Shown: piece after piece, positions 1-11,047 of the stretch | Layout: every line of letters begins with the position of its first letter | Position numbering within the stretch: position 1 is the stretch's first letter | DNA from: Guadua angustifolia | Lineage: Eukaryota > Streptophyta > Magnoliopsida > Poales > Poaceae | Reading direction: 5' to 3' | Assembly (NCBI GenBank): GCA_036346375.1 | Contig: CM070502.1 | Span: forward strand, 72,866,224 to 72,930,223 | Length of the DNA: 64,000 bases | Notes under the pieces: generated by a model | Seen by the model: the letters and a program-made list of their open reading frames with translations, nothing else | The model's database searches: none | Told to the model about the DNA's origin: nothing | Program-made: the position numbers and the translations under genes

Positions 1-540
1 GTTATATTGACTTTGATTATGCTGATGACTTTGATAAGAGAAGGTCTCTCACAAGTTATGTTTTCACCATTGATGGTTGTGTCGTTAGTTGGAAAGTAAG
101 TTTGTAGGCTACTGTTATTTTATCCACCACCGAAGCTGAGTACATGGCTATTTCTGAATGATGTAAAAAAGCTATTTGGCGGATAGGTTTGTGTGCTAAG
201 CTTTGTGGAGTTAAGTCTTGCATTATTATATTTTATGATAGTTAAATTGCCATATGTTTTACAAAGAATCAGATGTTTCATGAGAGAACAAAGCATATTG
301 ATGTCAAATATCATTATATTCGTGATGTATTGCTCAAGGTAACATTAAGGTTTGCAAGATTAGTACATATGATAATCCTGCTGATATAATAACAAAGCTA
401 GTTCCTGTTACTAAGTTTGAGCTTTGCTCGTGTTACAGTTTAAGTTTCAGTGGGTTTTTTTTTGTACCGATGGTTCTTTGTTAAAGGAAGATGTCTATTT
501 TGAAATTGCTATAAGATGGAATTTGTTTCAAGGTGGAGTT
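1..540 (+). pseudogene. Copia pol remnant (RNase H end)
   Basis: This is the 3' end of a Ty1/Copia polyprotein cut by the window edge. Bases 3-98 read as an RNase H segment with the family pattern YxDxDYADDxDKRRSLT and then VSWK. A second block around 127-215 retains the TTEAEYMA-type motif with altered spacing. Several stops and a frame change show it is dead. The AAGGTGGAG purine run at 530-538 is the expected polypurine tract just before the 3' LTR. No 5' part is visible in the window. Confidence 0.75.
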
Positions 541-691
541 TGTTGATATATGATCTCTCTAGAAAATAGTGGATATTTGCCGGCCGGCTCATGTGGTTTT
601 TTTCCCGCAAGGGTTTTTCACGTTAAATTTGTGTTTTTGTTTCTTTTGATTTGATTTACTTCATCTGTTGTGCGTGTCAATTTTTCTAACA
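541..691 (+). repeat. Short Copia 3' LTR (about 151 bp)
   Basis: The segment begins TGTTGATATATG directly after the polypurine tract and ends CTAACA, giving the TG...CA termini of an LTR. The short length is like that of other short-LTR Copia families. A relic with the same internal wording (a T-run, then CCGCAA, then GGTTTTTCACGT) recurs near 14380-14490. The 5' partner lies outside the window, so the TSD cannot be checked. Confidence 0.6.
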
Positions 692-759
692 GTGTTTCCA
701 TGTTTTTCTTTTTAAAAGTTACATAAATATTAAAATATCAATTAAGAGTAGATAGTAAT

Positions 760-1719
760 TGTTGGATTATTTGAGCCTAGCCCAAATAATTGAGACAAAT
801 AAATCCTATAAAATCTCAAATGCCCGCTCATGAGGAGGCATGTGTGCAAACATTAGTCCCATATTGCTTGTGGAGGTGGAGGATGACCAACTTATAAGGG
901 AGAGTTCTCTCCACCTTCCTAGAAGCATGACAAGGAGAAGAAAGAAACACTGCGCTCGCCTCGCCTCGCCCGCCGGGCTCGGGCTCGGGCTCGGGCGGGG
1001 GGGAGGCGGAGGCACAGGCGTCATGGCACTGCGTGAATGGTTCGCCGAAATCCGGTCGAGCCTTGCAGACAGCCTCCTTTTGCGATTTATTCTTTTGCTA
1101 CTCGGAATCGTGGCGGTTGTAATATGAGATAAGGATCATGGCGAGTCCGTTCGTGGCACATCTTCAAGTCACGTCCGGTCACGGTTACCAGGCTATCCCT
1201 ATATATAATGCGCCCTTCCACCTATGTAGATATGCAGAACACATTGAGTTAGGGTTTTGCCACCTCTCGCTGCTGCGCCGCCATCGTAGCCTTTTCTATC
1301 CCGAGCGCCGACGTGCATCAGCGATCGGGAGAGCAGGTCTCCGGAACCCTTCGTCTTCGAGATCCTGCACCGGGAGAGGGCAAATAAGGTTTTTGGGAAG
1401 CGCTTCGCGCTACTGCTCAAGATCTTCACCACGGCTCGTCTTCCTGCTCCTGCTGCTGGACGTCGTCATAGCCAGCGGCTCCTGCGATGCGCCATTGCCA
1501 ACGTCGACCACGTCAACACCGCAACTGCACCATCTACGTCGTCTGCATCTTCTTCTTCTGTTCAGTACGTTCGATCTGCCCTAATCTCGTAGTTAATCAT
1601 GTTTATCAAGATGATCATGATATTCGTGTTATCTAATATGTTAGAGATACATGCTAGTTTCTGTGATGTTGTTCATGATTTATATTGAATTTAATCTGAA
1701 GCTGTCTAATTATTCAACA
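760..1719 (+). repeat. Copia 5' LTR
   Basis: This 960-bp LTR has TG and CA ends and matches 8411-10695 with a few per cent differences outside the large insertion there. CTATATATAAT at about 1197-1208 is a likely TATA box for retroelement transcription. GC-rich simple sequence around 955-1015 differs in length from the other LTR. Confidence 0.88.
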
Positions 1720-1758
1720 ATCCAAAAACCTTATTGTAGACATTTCTCTAGATTAACA

Positions 1759-2570
1759 ATGGTGGCTTCTGCTGACGACCGAGGTAGGAGAAATTCTCGG
1801 TGTGCACTTTAAGAGGTGGCAAGTCAAGGTCACGCTCGCTTCTGACTATGAATGTATTCGGGTTAGTAAAGGCAAGCTTGAAGGTGATCTCTCTGCGAAG
1901 CGAGAAAAGTTTCACGGATGTCAATACTCTCTTCGTGGGATGCATTCTTAGCATTCTTCTTGACCGTCTATGTGATGTGTACATGCACATAATGACTTGA
2001 AAGTCTTGTGGGATACTTGAATGCCAAGTTGATTGCATCGGATCTGAGGCGATGAAGCGTATGTCATGGAAAACTTTCATGACCATAAGATGGTGATAAT
2101 CGCTCTGTTGTAGAACAAGCCCATGAGATCTGATGCATTGTCAAGGAACTCGAACTCTGGAATGTATCTTACGATCCTTTTGTGGCGGTTGCATTATTGC
2201 AAAACCGCCTCCTCGTGGAGGAGTTTCGGCACTACTCTAAAACATAAGAGGACAAAGATATCGGTCGAAAATCGATGGCGTCCTTGATGTTGAAGAGACG
2301 GCTTGGGCTAAGGACTTCAATGGTAAAGGAGCCGAGGGTCAGTCCAGCGCTAACATGGTTCAGAAGAACTACGGCAAGAACAAAGGGAAAAACAAGCCTA
2401 ACAAGACTACCAACTTCAAGAAGAAGAAGATGAACAAATTTGAGTTGCCTGCTTCACATATGGCGGTCGGGCACTTTTCCAAGGAATGCCCGATTGTGCG
2501 GACCGTCGAGGAAAAAGGCCAACAATGGACAAAGCGTCCAAGGTCATCAACACGGTGACCGCTAGCAATC
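1759..2570 (+). pseudogene. Copia gag remnant
   Basis: An ATG at 1759 follows the leader, and the segment has the composition of a Copia gag: charged, then a Lys/Asn-rich tract at 2355-2440, then a partial zinc-knuckle region (HFSKECPIV) near 2468-2495. Multiple frame changes and stops interrupt it, so no capsid protein could be made. The call rests mainly on its position before the protease motif. Confidence 0.6.
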
Positions 2571-2624
2571 TTTGGAGACGCGAGGTATGGTAATTTACCT
2601 ACGTATTCTCGATATTTCATCTTC

Positions 2625-4335
2625 TAGTTGGTGGATTGATACGGTGCTAATGTTCATGTGTGTTCGACATTAATATGTTCTCTTCTTATCGGTCATTCGG
2701 GATTCCTCCGTCACGATGGGGAATAGGTCACATGCTTACATTCATGGCAGCGCACGATGGATCTGAAGTTCACCGGGAAAGATTGTGCGGTGAGAGCGTG
2801 CAGCATGTCCCTTCTATCAACAAGAATCTCGTTAGTGACTCCTTCTATGCGAAATGGGTTTAAGGTAGTGTTAGAGTCCAATAAAGTAGTTGTGTCGAAG
2901 CATGGACTATTTATTGGTAAAGGCTATGAGTCAGAGACTTGTTCCGCTTTTCCTTTCGATTTCAATAATAAGTCTGTGAACCATATCGTGGTAGTGTTAA
3001 CGATGATGCGAGTACTTGGCACTCTCGTTTATACCACATTAATTTTGGTCTTATGAATCGGCTTTCCAGCATGAGTTTAATTCCGAATTTCACTATTGCC
3101 AAAGGTTCTAAGTGCCATAGTTATGTACAATCGAAGCAACCTCAAAAGCCTCACAAGGCGGCTGAGGAGAGGAACTTGGCACCTCTAGAACTCATACATT
3201 CTGATCTGTGCGAGATGAATGGTGTGTTGACAAATGGTGGAAAGAGATATTTCATGACATTGATTGATGATTCAACTAGATTTTGCTATGTTTACTTGTT
3301 GAAAACTAAGGACGAGACGCTAGACTACTTTAAAATCTATAAAGCTGAAGTTGAAAATCAACTAGAGAGAGATCAAACGTCTTAGGTCGGATCGTGGTGG
3401 CGAATTTTTTTCCCAAAATCTTTGATGATTTCGTGCGAGAACATGGTATTATTCATGAGAGGACACCTCCTACTACTTGAATCAAAGCGGGATTGCCGAG
3501 AGGAAAAACCGCCTGTTGACCGACTTGGTGAGCGCCATGTTAGAACCTTCTTTGGTTTATCTAAGGCATGGTGGGGGAGGTGTGTTGACTTCATGTCATG
3601 TCTGAATAGAGTTCCTAATGAAACATGGAGAATACCCCTTACGAGAAGTGGGTTGGAAGAAAACCATCACTTTCTTACTTGCGCACATGGGGATGCTTGG
3701 CAAAAGTCAATGTACCAATTAACAAAAAGCGTAAGCTCGGGCCTAAGACAGTGGATTATGTCTTTACGGGATATGCTCGGTGAGCATCGCTTATAGATTT
3801 TAGTAGTTAAATCTGATGTGCCTGATATGTATGTTGATACTATTATGGAGTCTCGTGATGCTACATTTTTGAGAATATGTTTCCGATGAAAGATATGCAT
3901 AGCACTTCTAAATTTTCTTCTAAGATAATTCCTGAGACTATTACACCTATTGAGTCTTCTGAGCAACTACATGAGAAAATCCTAGAGGAGGATGACAATG
4001 AAGCTCCTAAAAAGAGCAAGAGACAGAGGATTGAAAAATCCTTTGGCAATGATTTCATTGTGTACCTCGTGGATGATACTCCCACGTCCATTGCAGAGGC
4101 ATATGCATCTCCAGATGCAGAAAATTGGAAAGAAGCTGTCCAGAATGAGATGAACTCGATTCTCGCCAATGGAACTTGGGAGGTAATTGAACGGCCATAT
4201 GGTTGTAAACCTGTGGGTTGTAAGTGGGTGTTCAAGAAGAAGCTTAGGCCTGATGGTACTATTGAGAAGTACAAGGCTCGGCTTGTGGCTAAGGGTTACA
4301 CTCAAAAATAAGGCGAAGATTTCTTTAATACTTAT
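2625..4335 (+). pseudogene. Copia pol remnant: protease, integrase, RT start
   Basis: Broken pol coding sequence. A protease active-site motif (WWIDTGANVHVC) lies near 2632-2670. A Gag-pre-integrase-like stretch is at about 2757-3060. The integrase core is at 3053-3385 (LIHSDLCEMNG, then LIDDSTRF). A further degraded integrase part runs to about 3790. The reverse-transcriptase start is at 4045-4335 (WKEAVQNEM, GCKWVFKKK, ARLVAKGYTQK). In-frame stops occur at 4309-4311 and at 4333. After the NTY codons at about 4330 the sequence changes abruptly to AT-rich insertion DNA. Neither the catalytic core of the reverse transcriptase nor its YVDD box is present. Confidence 0.75.
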
Positions 4336-5580
4336 TAGTTTGGAATCATACCAAAAAAAATTCAAAATAATTTAACACCATTTGTTATCTTTAAAAAATC
4401 AAAAACAGAATGGACATAATTGGGACAGTAAAATTGTTAGATTTTTATAATTTTTTTCAAGTGTGATCATCATCTAAAAAATTTATGACAGATTAATAAT
4501 TTCCTCTTTATCATGCTATAAAATTTTCAAAAAAATTCAACTTCCTTTGTTTGCTCAATAAAATCTATGAATGCAGTAAGCACTGAACTTATGTGAAAAT
4601 CTGCTCTCCATATTTTTCAGATTTCGGATTTTGATTTATCAGACAATCCAAATATTTTTATAACTTTTTTAAAATTTGTTTTCCTAGTTTATTTCAGCTA
4701 AGTATACTTATTTAAAATTTTCAGCTCCAAATATTGTTCCAGGAATTTATAAAAATTCTGACATTGAGAGTACTAATTTTCAATTCTCTCTGTTTTTGAA
4801 TTTTTAAAAATTCATGACACCTGATCATCATATGAAAATTTTATGAGAATATTATGGATGTGTCAGGACCATCCAGAAAAATTTTCAACATTTTATAACC
4901 TCGTTTGTTCTAATTTTCATTCAGATGAAACTTGCCGCTCAGCGCTTTACGAAGACAGTACCAATGTTTCAATTTTTAAAAATTCCTCACATTTTATCAT
5001 CATCTGAAATTGGTGCAGAAATATCATAAATATGCCAGGAATCTCCACAAAAAAATTCTAAATTTTCTAACGTCGTTTGTACTATTTTTCATCCGGTTCA
5101 AAGTAGTTACAATAGTTACAAAATTTCGTCATTTTATGTACCATTTCATGTATCATTTTATGTATCATTTTATGCCAGGAGAAGCATGCACATGGCCAAT
5201 AATTGAGAGGACAAGCATGCACATGGCATAAGACAATATCGAGCGAAAAAGGTTAATAAGACTCGACTCGATAATACAACCACATAAAATGATACATAAT
5301 GCATGCTAGTACAATCATTGATTGCTTTGCAACCAGAAAGCATCTCGTTCACAGTAAGATTCTTTCACTTTTGCAGTCTTCCACAGTCGTCTAATAGTGT
5401 TTCTGATCAGAATAATTTTGTATGAACATTAAAGGCCAACTAAAAAGATACATACAGTGTTAGGAAAGAAAAGCTTAGCATATTATCCAGGAATAAAAGA
5501 GGATGTAATAACTGTAGTAATCACTGAAATGATACATAAAATGAGAACAAAACTAATGGCTCGTTAGCTCGGATTTGATA

Positions 5581-5651
5581 TAACCACTAAAATGCTACAT
5601 AAAATGATACGTAAATACTACGTATCATTTTATGTAGCATTTCGGTGGTTA
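5581..5651. repeat. 33-bp inverted repeat with 5-bp spacer
   Basis: Arms at 5581-5613 and 5619-5651 are reverse complements with two mismatches, separated by AATAC. The core word GTATCATTTTATGTA also occurs, directly or inverted, at about 5140-5175, 5285-5300 and 5525-5540. The block is therefore a cluster of repeats of this word. It may be a fold-back insertion or a hairpin formed by inverted duplication inside the hAT-like element. Confidence 0.8.
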
Positions 5652-6349
5652 CATCAATTATTGGTCATGTCGATCTCCCGAGACTCCCATGGACAAGATC
5701 GCCAATAATTGAGGCCTCACGATAAGATTCGAGGTCACTTCCGATCACTTTACCTCTTCCGCATGCAACCACACAGGCAAAGAATCTTTTGCTTTTGCTT
5801 TCTCATTTGACAGAAGCTGAGCTCTCGGCAAAATCACTTCCTCCAGCGAGAAGACGACCTTCCCTTTCCAATCCGGCCAATCTCCGGTCGAGTCCGGGTG
5901 TCGCCGGCGAGCTGGAGTGAAATTTCGGTCGGAGGAGACCGAATTTCGGCCGGAGGAGACCGAATTTCGGATCAAGCAGCCGAAATTTCGGGCAGAGAAA
6001 AATATTTCATCCGACTCAAAATTTTCGAGTAAGTGAAGAAATTTTGTTCTTTGGTTCATGAAAATGTAGTTCTTTGGTTGATTCATGGAAATGTAGTTCT
6101 TTGGTTGATTAGTACTTCAGGAAATGTAGTTCTTTAGAAATGTACTTGTTTGGAAATGTCATCAAATGATTAGATTGCCAGATATTCAGGAGGCCCTTAG
6201 GGAAGTAAGTTTAAGAGAATAAATCCTGCAGAGCCTTCTTTTTTGCTTCGTTGATTGAATTCGCAATGATCCGACTTGAGTAGTGTCTTCGCGAGTGATT
6301 ACCGTACTGGGATGCCTTCGCGAGTGATTACCGTACTGAGCAGGAGCAG

Positions 6350-6631
6350 ATGAAGGCGGCCTTAAGAGCCTCCAGAGAGGAGGCATACCTTAGGAGCCAA
6401 GGTTTGACCGCAGGTTCGGGGTCTGGGAGTGGTGCAAAGAAGTCATCGGTCCAATCCACTATTAGCAGAATATTCGGGAGGAGCAAATCAACACGAGAAG
6501 CTCCCATCGATGTTGACCTTGCACGGAGTAGCGCCCCGCAGCAACCCCGTATTGACACTGCACCGCAGCAACAAATATTGATTGATTGCAACTGTGACTC
6601 ATACTCCAAATTTCAGTCAAAATGCTGCTGA
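6350..6631 (+). pseudogene. hAT transposase-like linker fragment
   Basis: A 93-residue reading frame contains ALRASREEAYLRSQG, a Gly/Ser run, then KKSSVQSTISRIFGRSKS. This resembles the linker that follows the BED zinc finger in some plant hAT transposases, where a Gly/Ser region leads into an SIxSxISRxF motif. It lies inside an element whose end resembles that of an hAT with an 8-bp duplication. There is no BED finger, catalytic core or dimerisation domain, so it is at best a relic of the parent transposase. The match is from memory of the family. Confidence 0.4.
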
Positions 6632-7499
6632 AATTTCTAACTTAATTTGTGGTATTATATTTCAAAAATCAATTCAGCGAACAGAGCTATGATGGATTCA
6701 TTGAATTAGTTAGTAATCATATCTTAAATTTACTGATGAATTTAATTCGTCATGGATAGGGAGTTATCTTCGTACTGTATAAATTTCAGAGGCAAATATT
6801 ACTCACAGAATTTACAATAATTCTGACAATGTACTATATACATATTTCTGTTTTGGATTTATCAGGCAATTCAAATATTTTTATAACTTTTTGAAATTTT
6901 GTTTTTCAAATTAATTTGAGCTAAGTATTCTTATGTAAAATTTTCATCTCAAAATATTTCTCCAGTAATTTATAAAAATTCTAACATTCAAAGTACTAGT
7001 TTTCAACTCTCTCTGTTTTTTAATTTTTCAAAATTCCTCACATTTGATCATCATATGAAATTTTTACAAAAATATCATAAGTATGTCAGGAATCTCCAAA
7101 AAAAAATTCAAAATTTTCTAACATCGTTTGTACTATTTTTCATCCGGTTCAAACTTGCCGATCAACGTTTCATCTACATAGTATCAATGTTTGAATTTTT
7201 AAAAATTCCACAGATCCGATAATCACCTGAAATTTTTATGAGAACATCTCTAATGTGTTAGGAACCAAAAAAAAATTTAAATTTTTTTTGACGTCGTTTG
7301 AACTAATTTTTGGTCAGGTCAATTTGGGCAAAATTTCGATAATTTCGACAAATTTGGGGTAATTTAATGAAATTTCGGTACCAAACAAACCGGATTTGAA
7401 TTTTGAACGTCCTCGCCGAATTCAATTCGATCAAATTTCGGATTCGGCTTGGAGCAATTTTTTCTTCAAACGAAAACTTGAACCTAGCGATGCTTGAGG

Positions 7500-7848
7500 G
7501 ATATAATGATTTCGGCTGGATTTCGATGTTGATGAGCTCTATGCTACCAGTGGATATGTGTTTACCATTGGTTGTGGTGCAGTGTCATGGAGGTCCTGCA
7601 AACAGATCATTTTGACAAGGTCAACCATGGAGGCGGAGCTCACTGCTTTAGATACAGCCACTGTAGAGGCAGATTGGCTGCGTGAGCTCTTGATGGACTT
7701 GTCGGTGGTTGAAAAACCAATACCGGCTATCCTTATGAACTGTGATAATCAATCTGTAATTGTTAAAGTGAATAGTGCTAAGGATAATGCGAAGTCATCA
7801 AGACACGTTAAAAGACGACTGAAGTCTGTCAGGAAATTGAGGGTATGA
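7500..7848 (+). pseudogene. Copia RNase H remnant
   Basis: Copia pol resumes after the hAT-like insertion. In two frames it reads as TSGYVFTIG, then AVSWRSCKQ, TRSTMEAELTALD, and SSRHVKRRLKSV. These are the standard end of Copia RNase H, including the EAE-type acidic residues and the late His-containing motif. One frame change near 7560-7600 and a stop at 7846 disable it. It belongs to the same element as 2625-4335. Confidence 0.8.
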
Positions 7849-8410
7849 GACCCATATAAGTTACCATAGTGGTAACCCAGCCTTTGTGATCGGAGATCCC
7901 GTGAATAAGGTCCTGGGTAAAACAAGCTATTGGCGAACTGAGGAGAGTAATCTATTACCCTCTCTAAGTGAAGATGCAATACTCTTAAAAGGTTGTAAGG
8001 CATGATAGTGATATGCCTTAATGTGTTTCTATTGGCTTTAACTAGCGAAGATGCTGTCCTACAGAGTATTCTTGAAAGAACACACCTATATAAGCCCAAC
8101 TGTCTAAAGTCGCAGTCTATGAGACTCGGGTGATCTCTAGTAAGCTCATGAAGAGACCATGGAGTACGACTCATATGCTCCACCATGGAGAAGGCTCTTG
8201 GCGACCAGTATCGATTATGACTTTGAGTGAAACATGTTCACACAAAACTTGCAATTCAAGACATAGTCCATTGTTCAAGTTGTGGATGGGTGTAGCTTGG
8301 AGCTCTAGGCAGAAGTTCAACAACGTCTCTGTTTGAAAGCTTATTGGTATATTAAACAGTAGTGAGTATTGGCAAAATCTTTAAATGGACTTTGAGATCT
8401 AGTGAGGGAT
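7849..8410 (+). other. Copia internal 3' untranslated region
   Basis: Non-coding sequence between RNase H and the 3' LTR. No protein motif is visible. The purine-rich run GAGATCTAGTGAGGGA at about 8394-8409 abuts the LTR start and is the likely polypurine tract. Confidence 0.6.
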
Positions 8411-10695
8411 TGTTGGATTATTTGGGCCTAGCTCAAATAATTGAGACAAATAAATCCTAGAAAATCTTAAAGGCCCACTCATGAGGAGGCATGTGTGCAA
8501 ACATTAGTCCCATATTGCTTGTGGAGGTGGAGGATGACCAACTTATAAGGAGAGTTCTCTCCACCTTTCTAGAAGCATGACAAGGAGAAGAAGAGAAACA
8601 CATGCTGCCTTTCGCCTCGCCTGCTGGGCCAGGCTCGGGCAGGGCGGGCGAGGCGGAGGCGCAAGCGTCTGGCACTGCGTGAATGGTCCGCCAAAATCTG
8701 GTCGAGCCTTCTTGCAGACGCTGCCTCCTTTTTGATTTATTCTTTTGCTACTCGGAATCGTGGCAATTGTAATATGAGATAAGGATATCAGAATCGAGTC
8801 CGTTCGTGGCACGTCTTGAGTCACGTCGGTCCACGTTACGAGCTATCTCTATATATCTGCTACCGCCACCCGTGTAGATATCTGAGAACACATTGAGTTA
8901 GGGTTTTGCCACCTCTCATTCTTCTTGCTTGTTGTGGAGTATATGGACCCGGTATCGCATGATGGGCCAAGCCGACTACATGAAGATAGGTATTGCTCAG
9001 AGGCGGGCCGATGAGGACATCACCAACACGGATCGACCGGCGTGACCGCTGCCCTCCTTCCTCTCGGCCGCCAATGACTACCGATTGCTCCATCTTCGTC
9101 ACAAATGATCGACACTGCGGGAACTTCGTCGCCGAGAGGCCTTAATCCAAAAGCTCGGCTATTCAAGCCCACATCAACAGACAAGAGCCTCAAGCACACA
9201 CCCCAGAACAGCCCACGCGTCAAGGAAGGCCCATATGGAAGCCCAAGATGCGAAAGCCCGGTTCGGCCATCCAAAGCAGCATGCCAACTTCAAACGGGCA
9301 TAACTTGGGCTCCGGACTCCGTTTTCAGCGTCGACCACCCGTTTGAAAGCTTAGGAGATAAGCTTTCCAATGGATCAGCCCCACTTCCAAATTCACTCCA
9401 GAACGACAGGAAAATGCAGAACAATGTCACGGGCCAGAAATTCAGGGTCTTGCGTCACCTCACTTTGGGCCTATGGCCTATGTATCTTAGGGTTTTGGTG
9501 GCCACCACCCTTTTGGCTGCCCTACACCTCCTGGCCGCCGCTATATATGTGGCCGCCACCGTTTCTTTACGCTTAGGTTTTGTTGTGTTTTGGTAGACCC
9601 TTGTCGTCCCTCCTCGTGTTCGCGTGTGTCGACTAGACCACCCGTGACGAAAACAGAACCTCACCTTTGTATCTTTGAGATTATTGGATTGGAATTGCTC
9701 TCACCTTGTTCTTGCTTGTTCTCGGTTGCAGCGGTACAAGGATCGATCGGGTCTTGATTCGGTTGATCGCCTCGTGTGGTGACGTTGCGATTGCTTTGTT
9801 CTTGATCTCATGGTTAGTAGCCGTTCCATCTACCGTGCACCATCAAACCGACGTGTCGTTCTCATCGGAAGATCGGCCGACCCCCGTGCGCATCAAGGCC
9901 GCCATACGCAAACAAGGAAACCCGAAGATGAAACCAACCCTGCTTAGGGAGGATACAATTGTAATCCTAGCCGCTATCATGTATAACGGATAAGGAAAGA
10001 GATACAATCTCCCCTCGTATCCGAGTGGGATTCCATATTGTAACGCCCTTCTACGCTATATAAAGGGAGGGACGGGCACCATAACAGAGAACATCATCGC
10101 CTATAAGCTAGCCACATATAATTCGAGCACAGACTAGGGTATTATCTCCACCGTGAGAGCCGAACACAGTATACATCGGGTGTTCTTGTGCTACCATCGA
10201 GTTTGGGTCCAACGCGTAGCCCCTTTTCATTATTGTTCATTAACAAGCGTCGGATACCGCCATCGTAGCCTTTTCCATCCCGGCGCCGAGCGTGCATCGC
10301 CGATCGGGAGAAGCGAGTCTCCGGAACCCTTCGTCTTGAGATCCCTGCAGGGGAGGCGAATAAGGTTTTTGGGAAGCGCTTGGCTTGATCGCTCAAGATC
10401 TTCACCACGGCTCGTCTTCCCGCTCTGCTTCTTTGGGCGTCGTCGTAGAGCTGACTCTGCGACGCACCATCGCCAACGTCGACCACGTCAACACCGCAAT
10501 CGCACCATCTCGTCGTCTGCATCTTCTTCTTACATTCGATCGTTCGATCTGCCCTAATCTCGTAGTTAATCATGTTTATCAAGATGATCATGATATTCGT
10601 GTTATCTAATATATTAGAGATACATGCTAGTTTCTGTGATGCTGTTCATGATTTATATTCGAAATTTAATCTAAAAACTGTCTAATTATTCAACA
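8411..10695 (+). repeat. Copia 3' LTR split by a later insertion
   Basis: It starts TGTTGGATTATTTG and ends TTATTCAACA like the 5' LTR. Homology to 760-1719 holds for 8411-8917 and again for 10257-10695. The intervening about 1.34 kb is foreign. The sequence is followed directly by the GTAAT duplication. Confidence 0.85.
8933..10254 (+). mobile_element. Gypsy-type solo LTR inside the Copia LTR
   Basis: It begins TGTGGAGTATATGGACCC, and its right part (about 9898-10254) is the reverse complement of the LTR found at 29021-29513 and 37498-37990, so it is a divergent member of the same family in the opposite orientation. Between about 9010 and 9896 it holds nearly 890 bp absent from the other two copies. 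Part of that has wording common in Gypsy LTRs (GGCATAACTTGGGCTCCG). The 3' terminus is eroded (CGTCGGATACC), and no clean TSD remains. CTATATAAAGGGAGGGA at about 10055 is a plausible TATA box. Confidence 0.65.
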
Positions 10696-10962
10696 GTAAT
10701 TATTTATCCCTCTATTTACTTTAAAACTTATATAATTTATATCGAGGGAGAAAATATGAAAGCACGCCTGCTCATTTATGTAACAGGTGATTCGACTTGC
10801 AGTTACAGCACGTGGTTTTGCTTTCTTGTGTATGCTCTTTGTGACCACGCGTGAACATGCGAGCGCGTAGGCAAGACCAAGAAAGCCCGTGTCATGTCCC
10901 GACCCGACCCAACCCTACCTGTCAGCAGCACAGTCTCCGAAGGCGCCCGCGCTTTCCCCCCT

Positions 10963-10969
10963 TTATAAA
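10963..10969 (+). promoter_or_regulatory. TATA box of the DUF1645 gene
   Basis: TTATAAA lies within CCCCTTTATAAACGCC, 79 bp before the chosen ATG. This is the usual spacing for a plant TATA promoter with a short 5' leader. The promoter begins only about 270 bp after the end of the Copia element, whose LTR lies immediately upstream in the same orientation. Confidence 0.6.
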
Positions 10970-11047
10970 CGCCACGCCGCCGCACATCTCACACGCAAAA
11001 TACGGCTCTCCTCCTCCACCTCCCATCCCTCTCGACCACCACCAGCA

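Larger units (their letters stand above)
4336..7487. mobile_element. hAT-like element inserted in Copia pol
   Basis: This AT-rich block interrupts pol. Its right end (about 7428-7487, ending GAACCTAG) matches in reverse the left terminus of the hAT element at 59443, which begins CAGGGTTAAAC. Long stretches (4340-4600, 4860-5100 and 6640-7330) are reverse-complement relatives of that element. The left end lacks the terminal repeat, joining inside sequence equivalent to about 60590, so about 300 bp are missing and no TSD can be found. Relative to the short copy, about 2 kb extra (about 4600-6640) is present. That extra part holds a transposase-like fragment, a perfect-looking hairpin, a tandem GAAATGTAGTTCTTTGG repeat (6061-6145) and a doubled 28-bp unit at 6288-6345. 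Confidence 0.6.
760..10695 (+). mobile_element. Copia retrotransposon with nested insertions
   Basis: This is a nearly complete but inactive Ty1/Copia element. Two LTRs start TGTTGGATTATTTG and end TTATTCAACA. The 5-bp duplication GTAAT flanks it at 755-759 and 10696-10700. The internal order is gag, protease, integrase, reverse transcriptase start, an hAT-like insertion, RNase H, then a purine-rich stretch before the 3' LTR. That order identifies Copia, since integrase precedes reverse transcriptase. No standard primer-binding site was recognised after the 5' LTR. The flanking DNA joined across the TSD resembles 16891-16985, so the element landed in an older repeat. The 3' LTR was later split by a Gypsy-type LTR. 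Confidence 0.88.
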
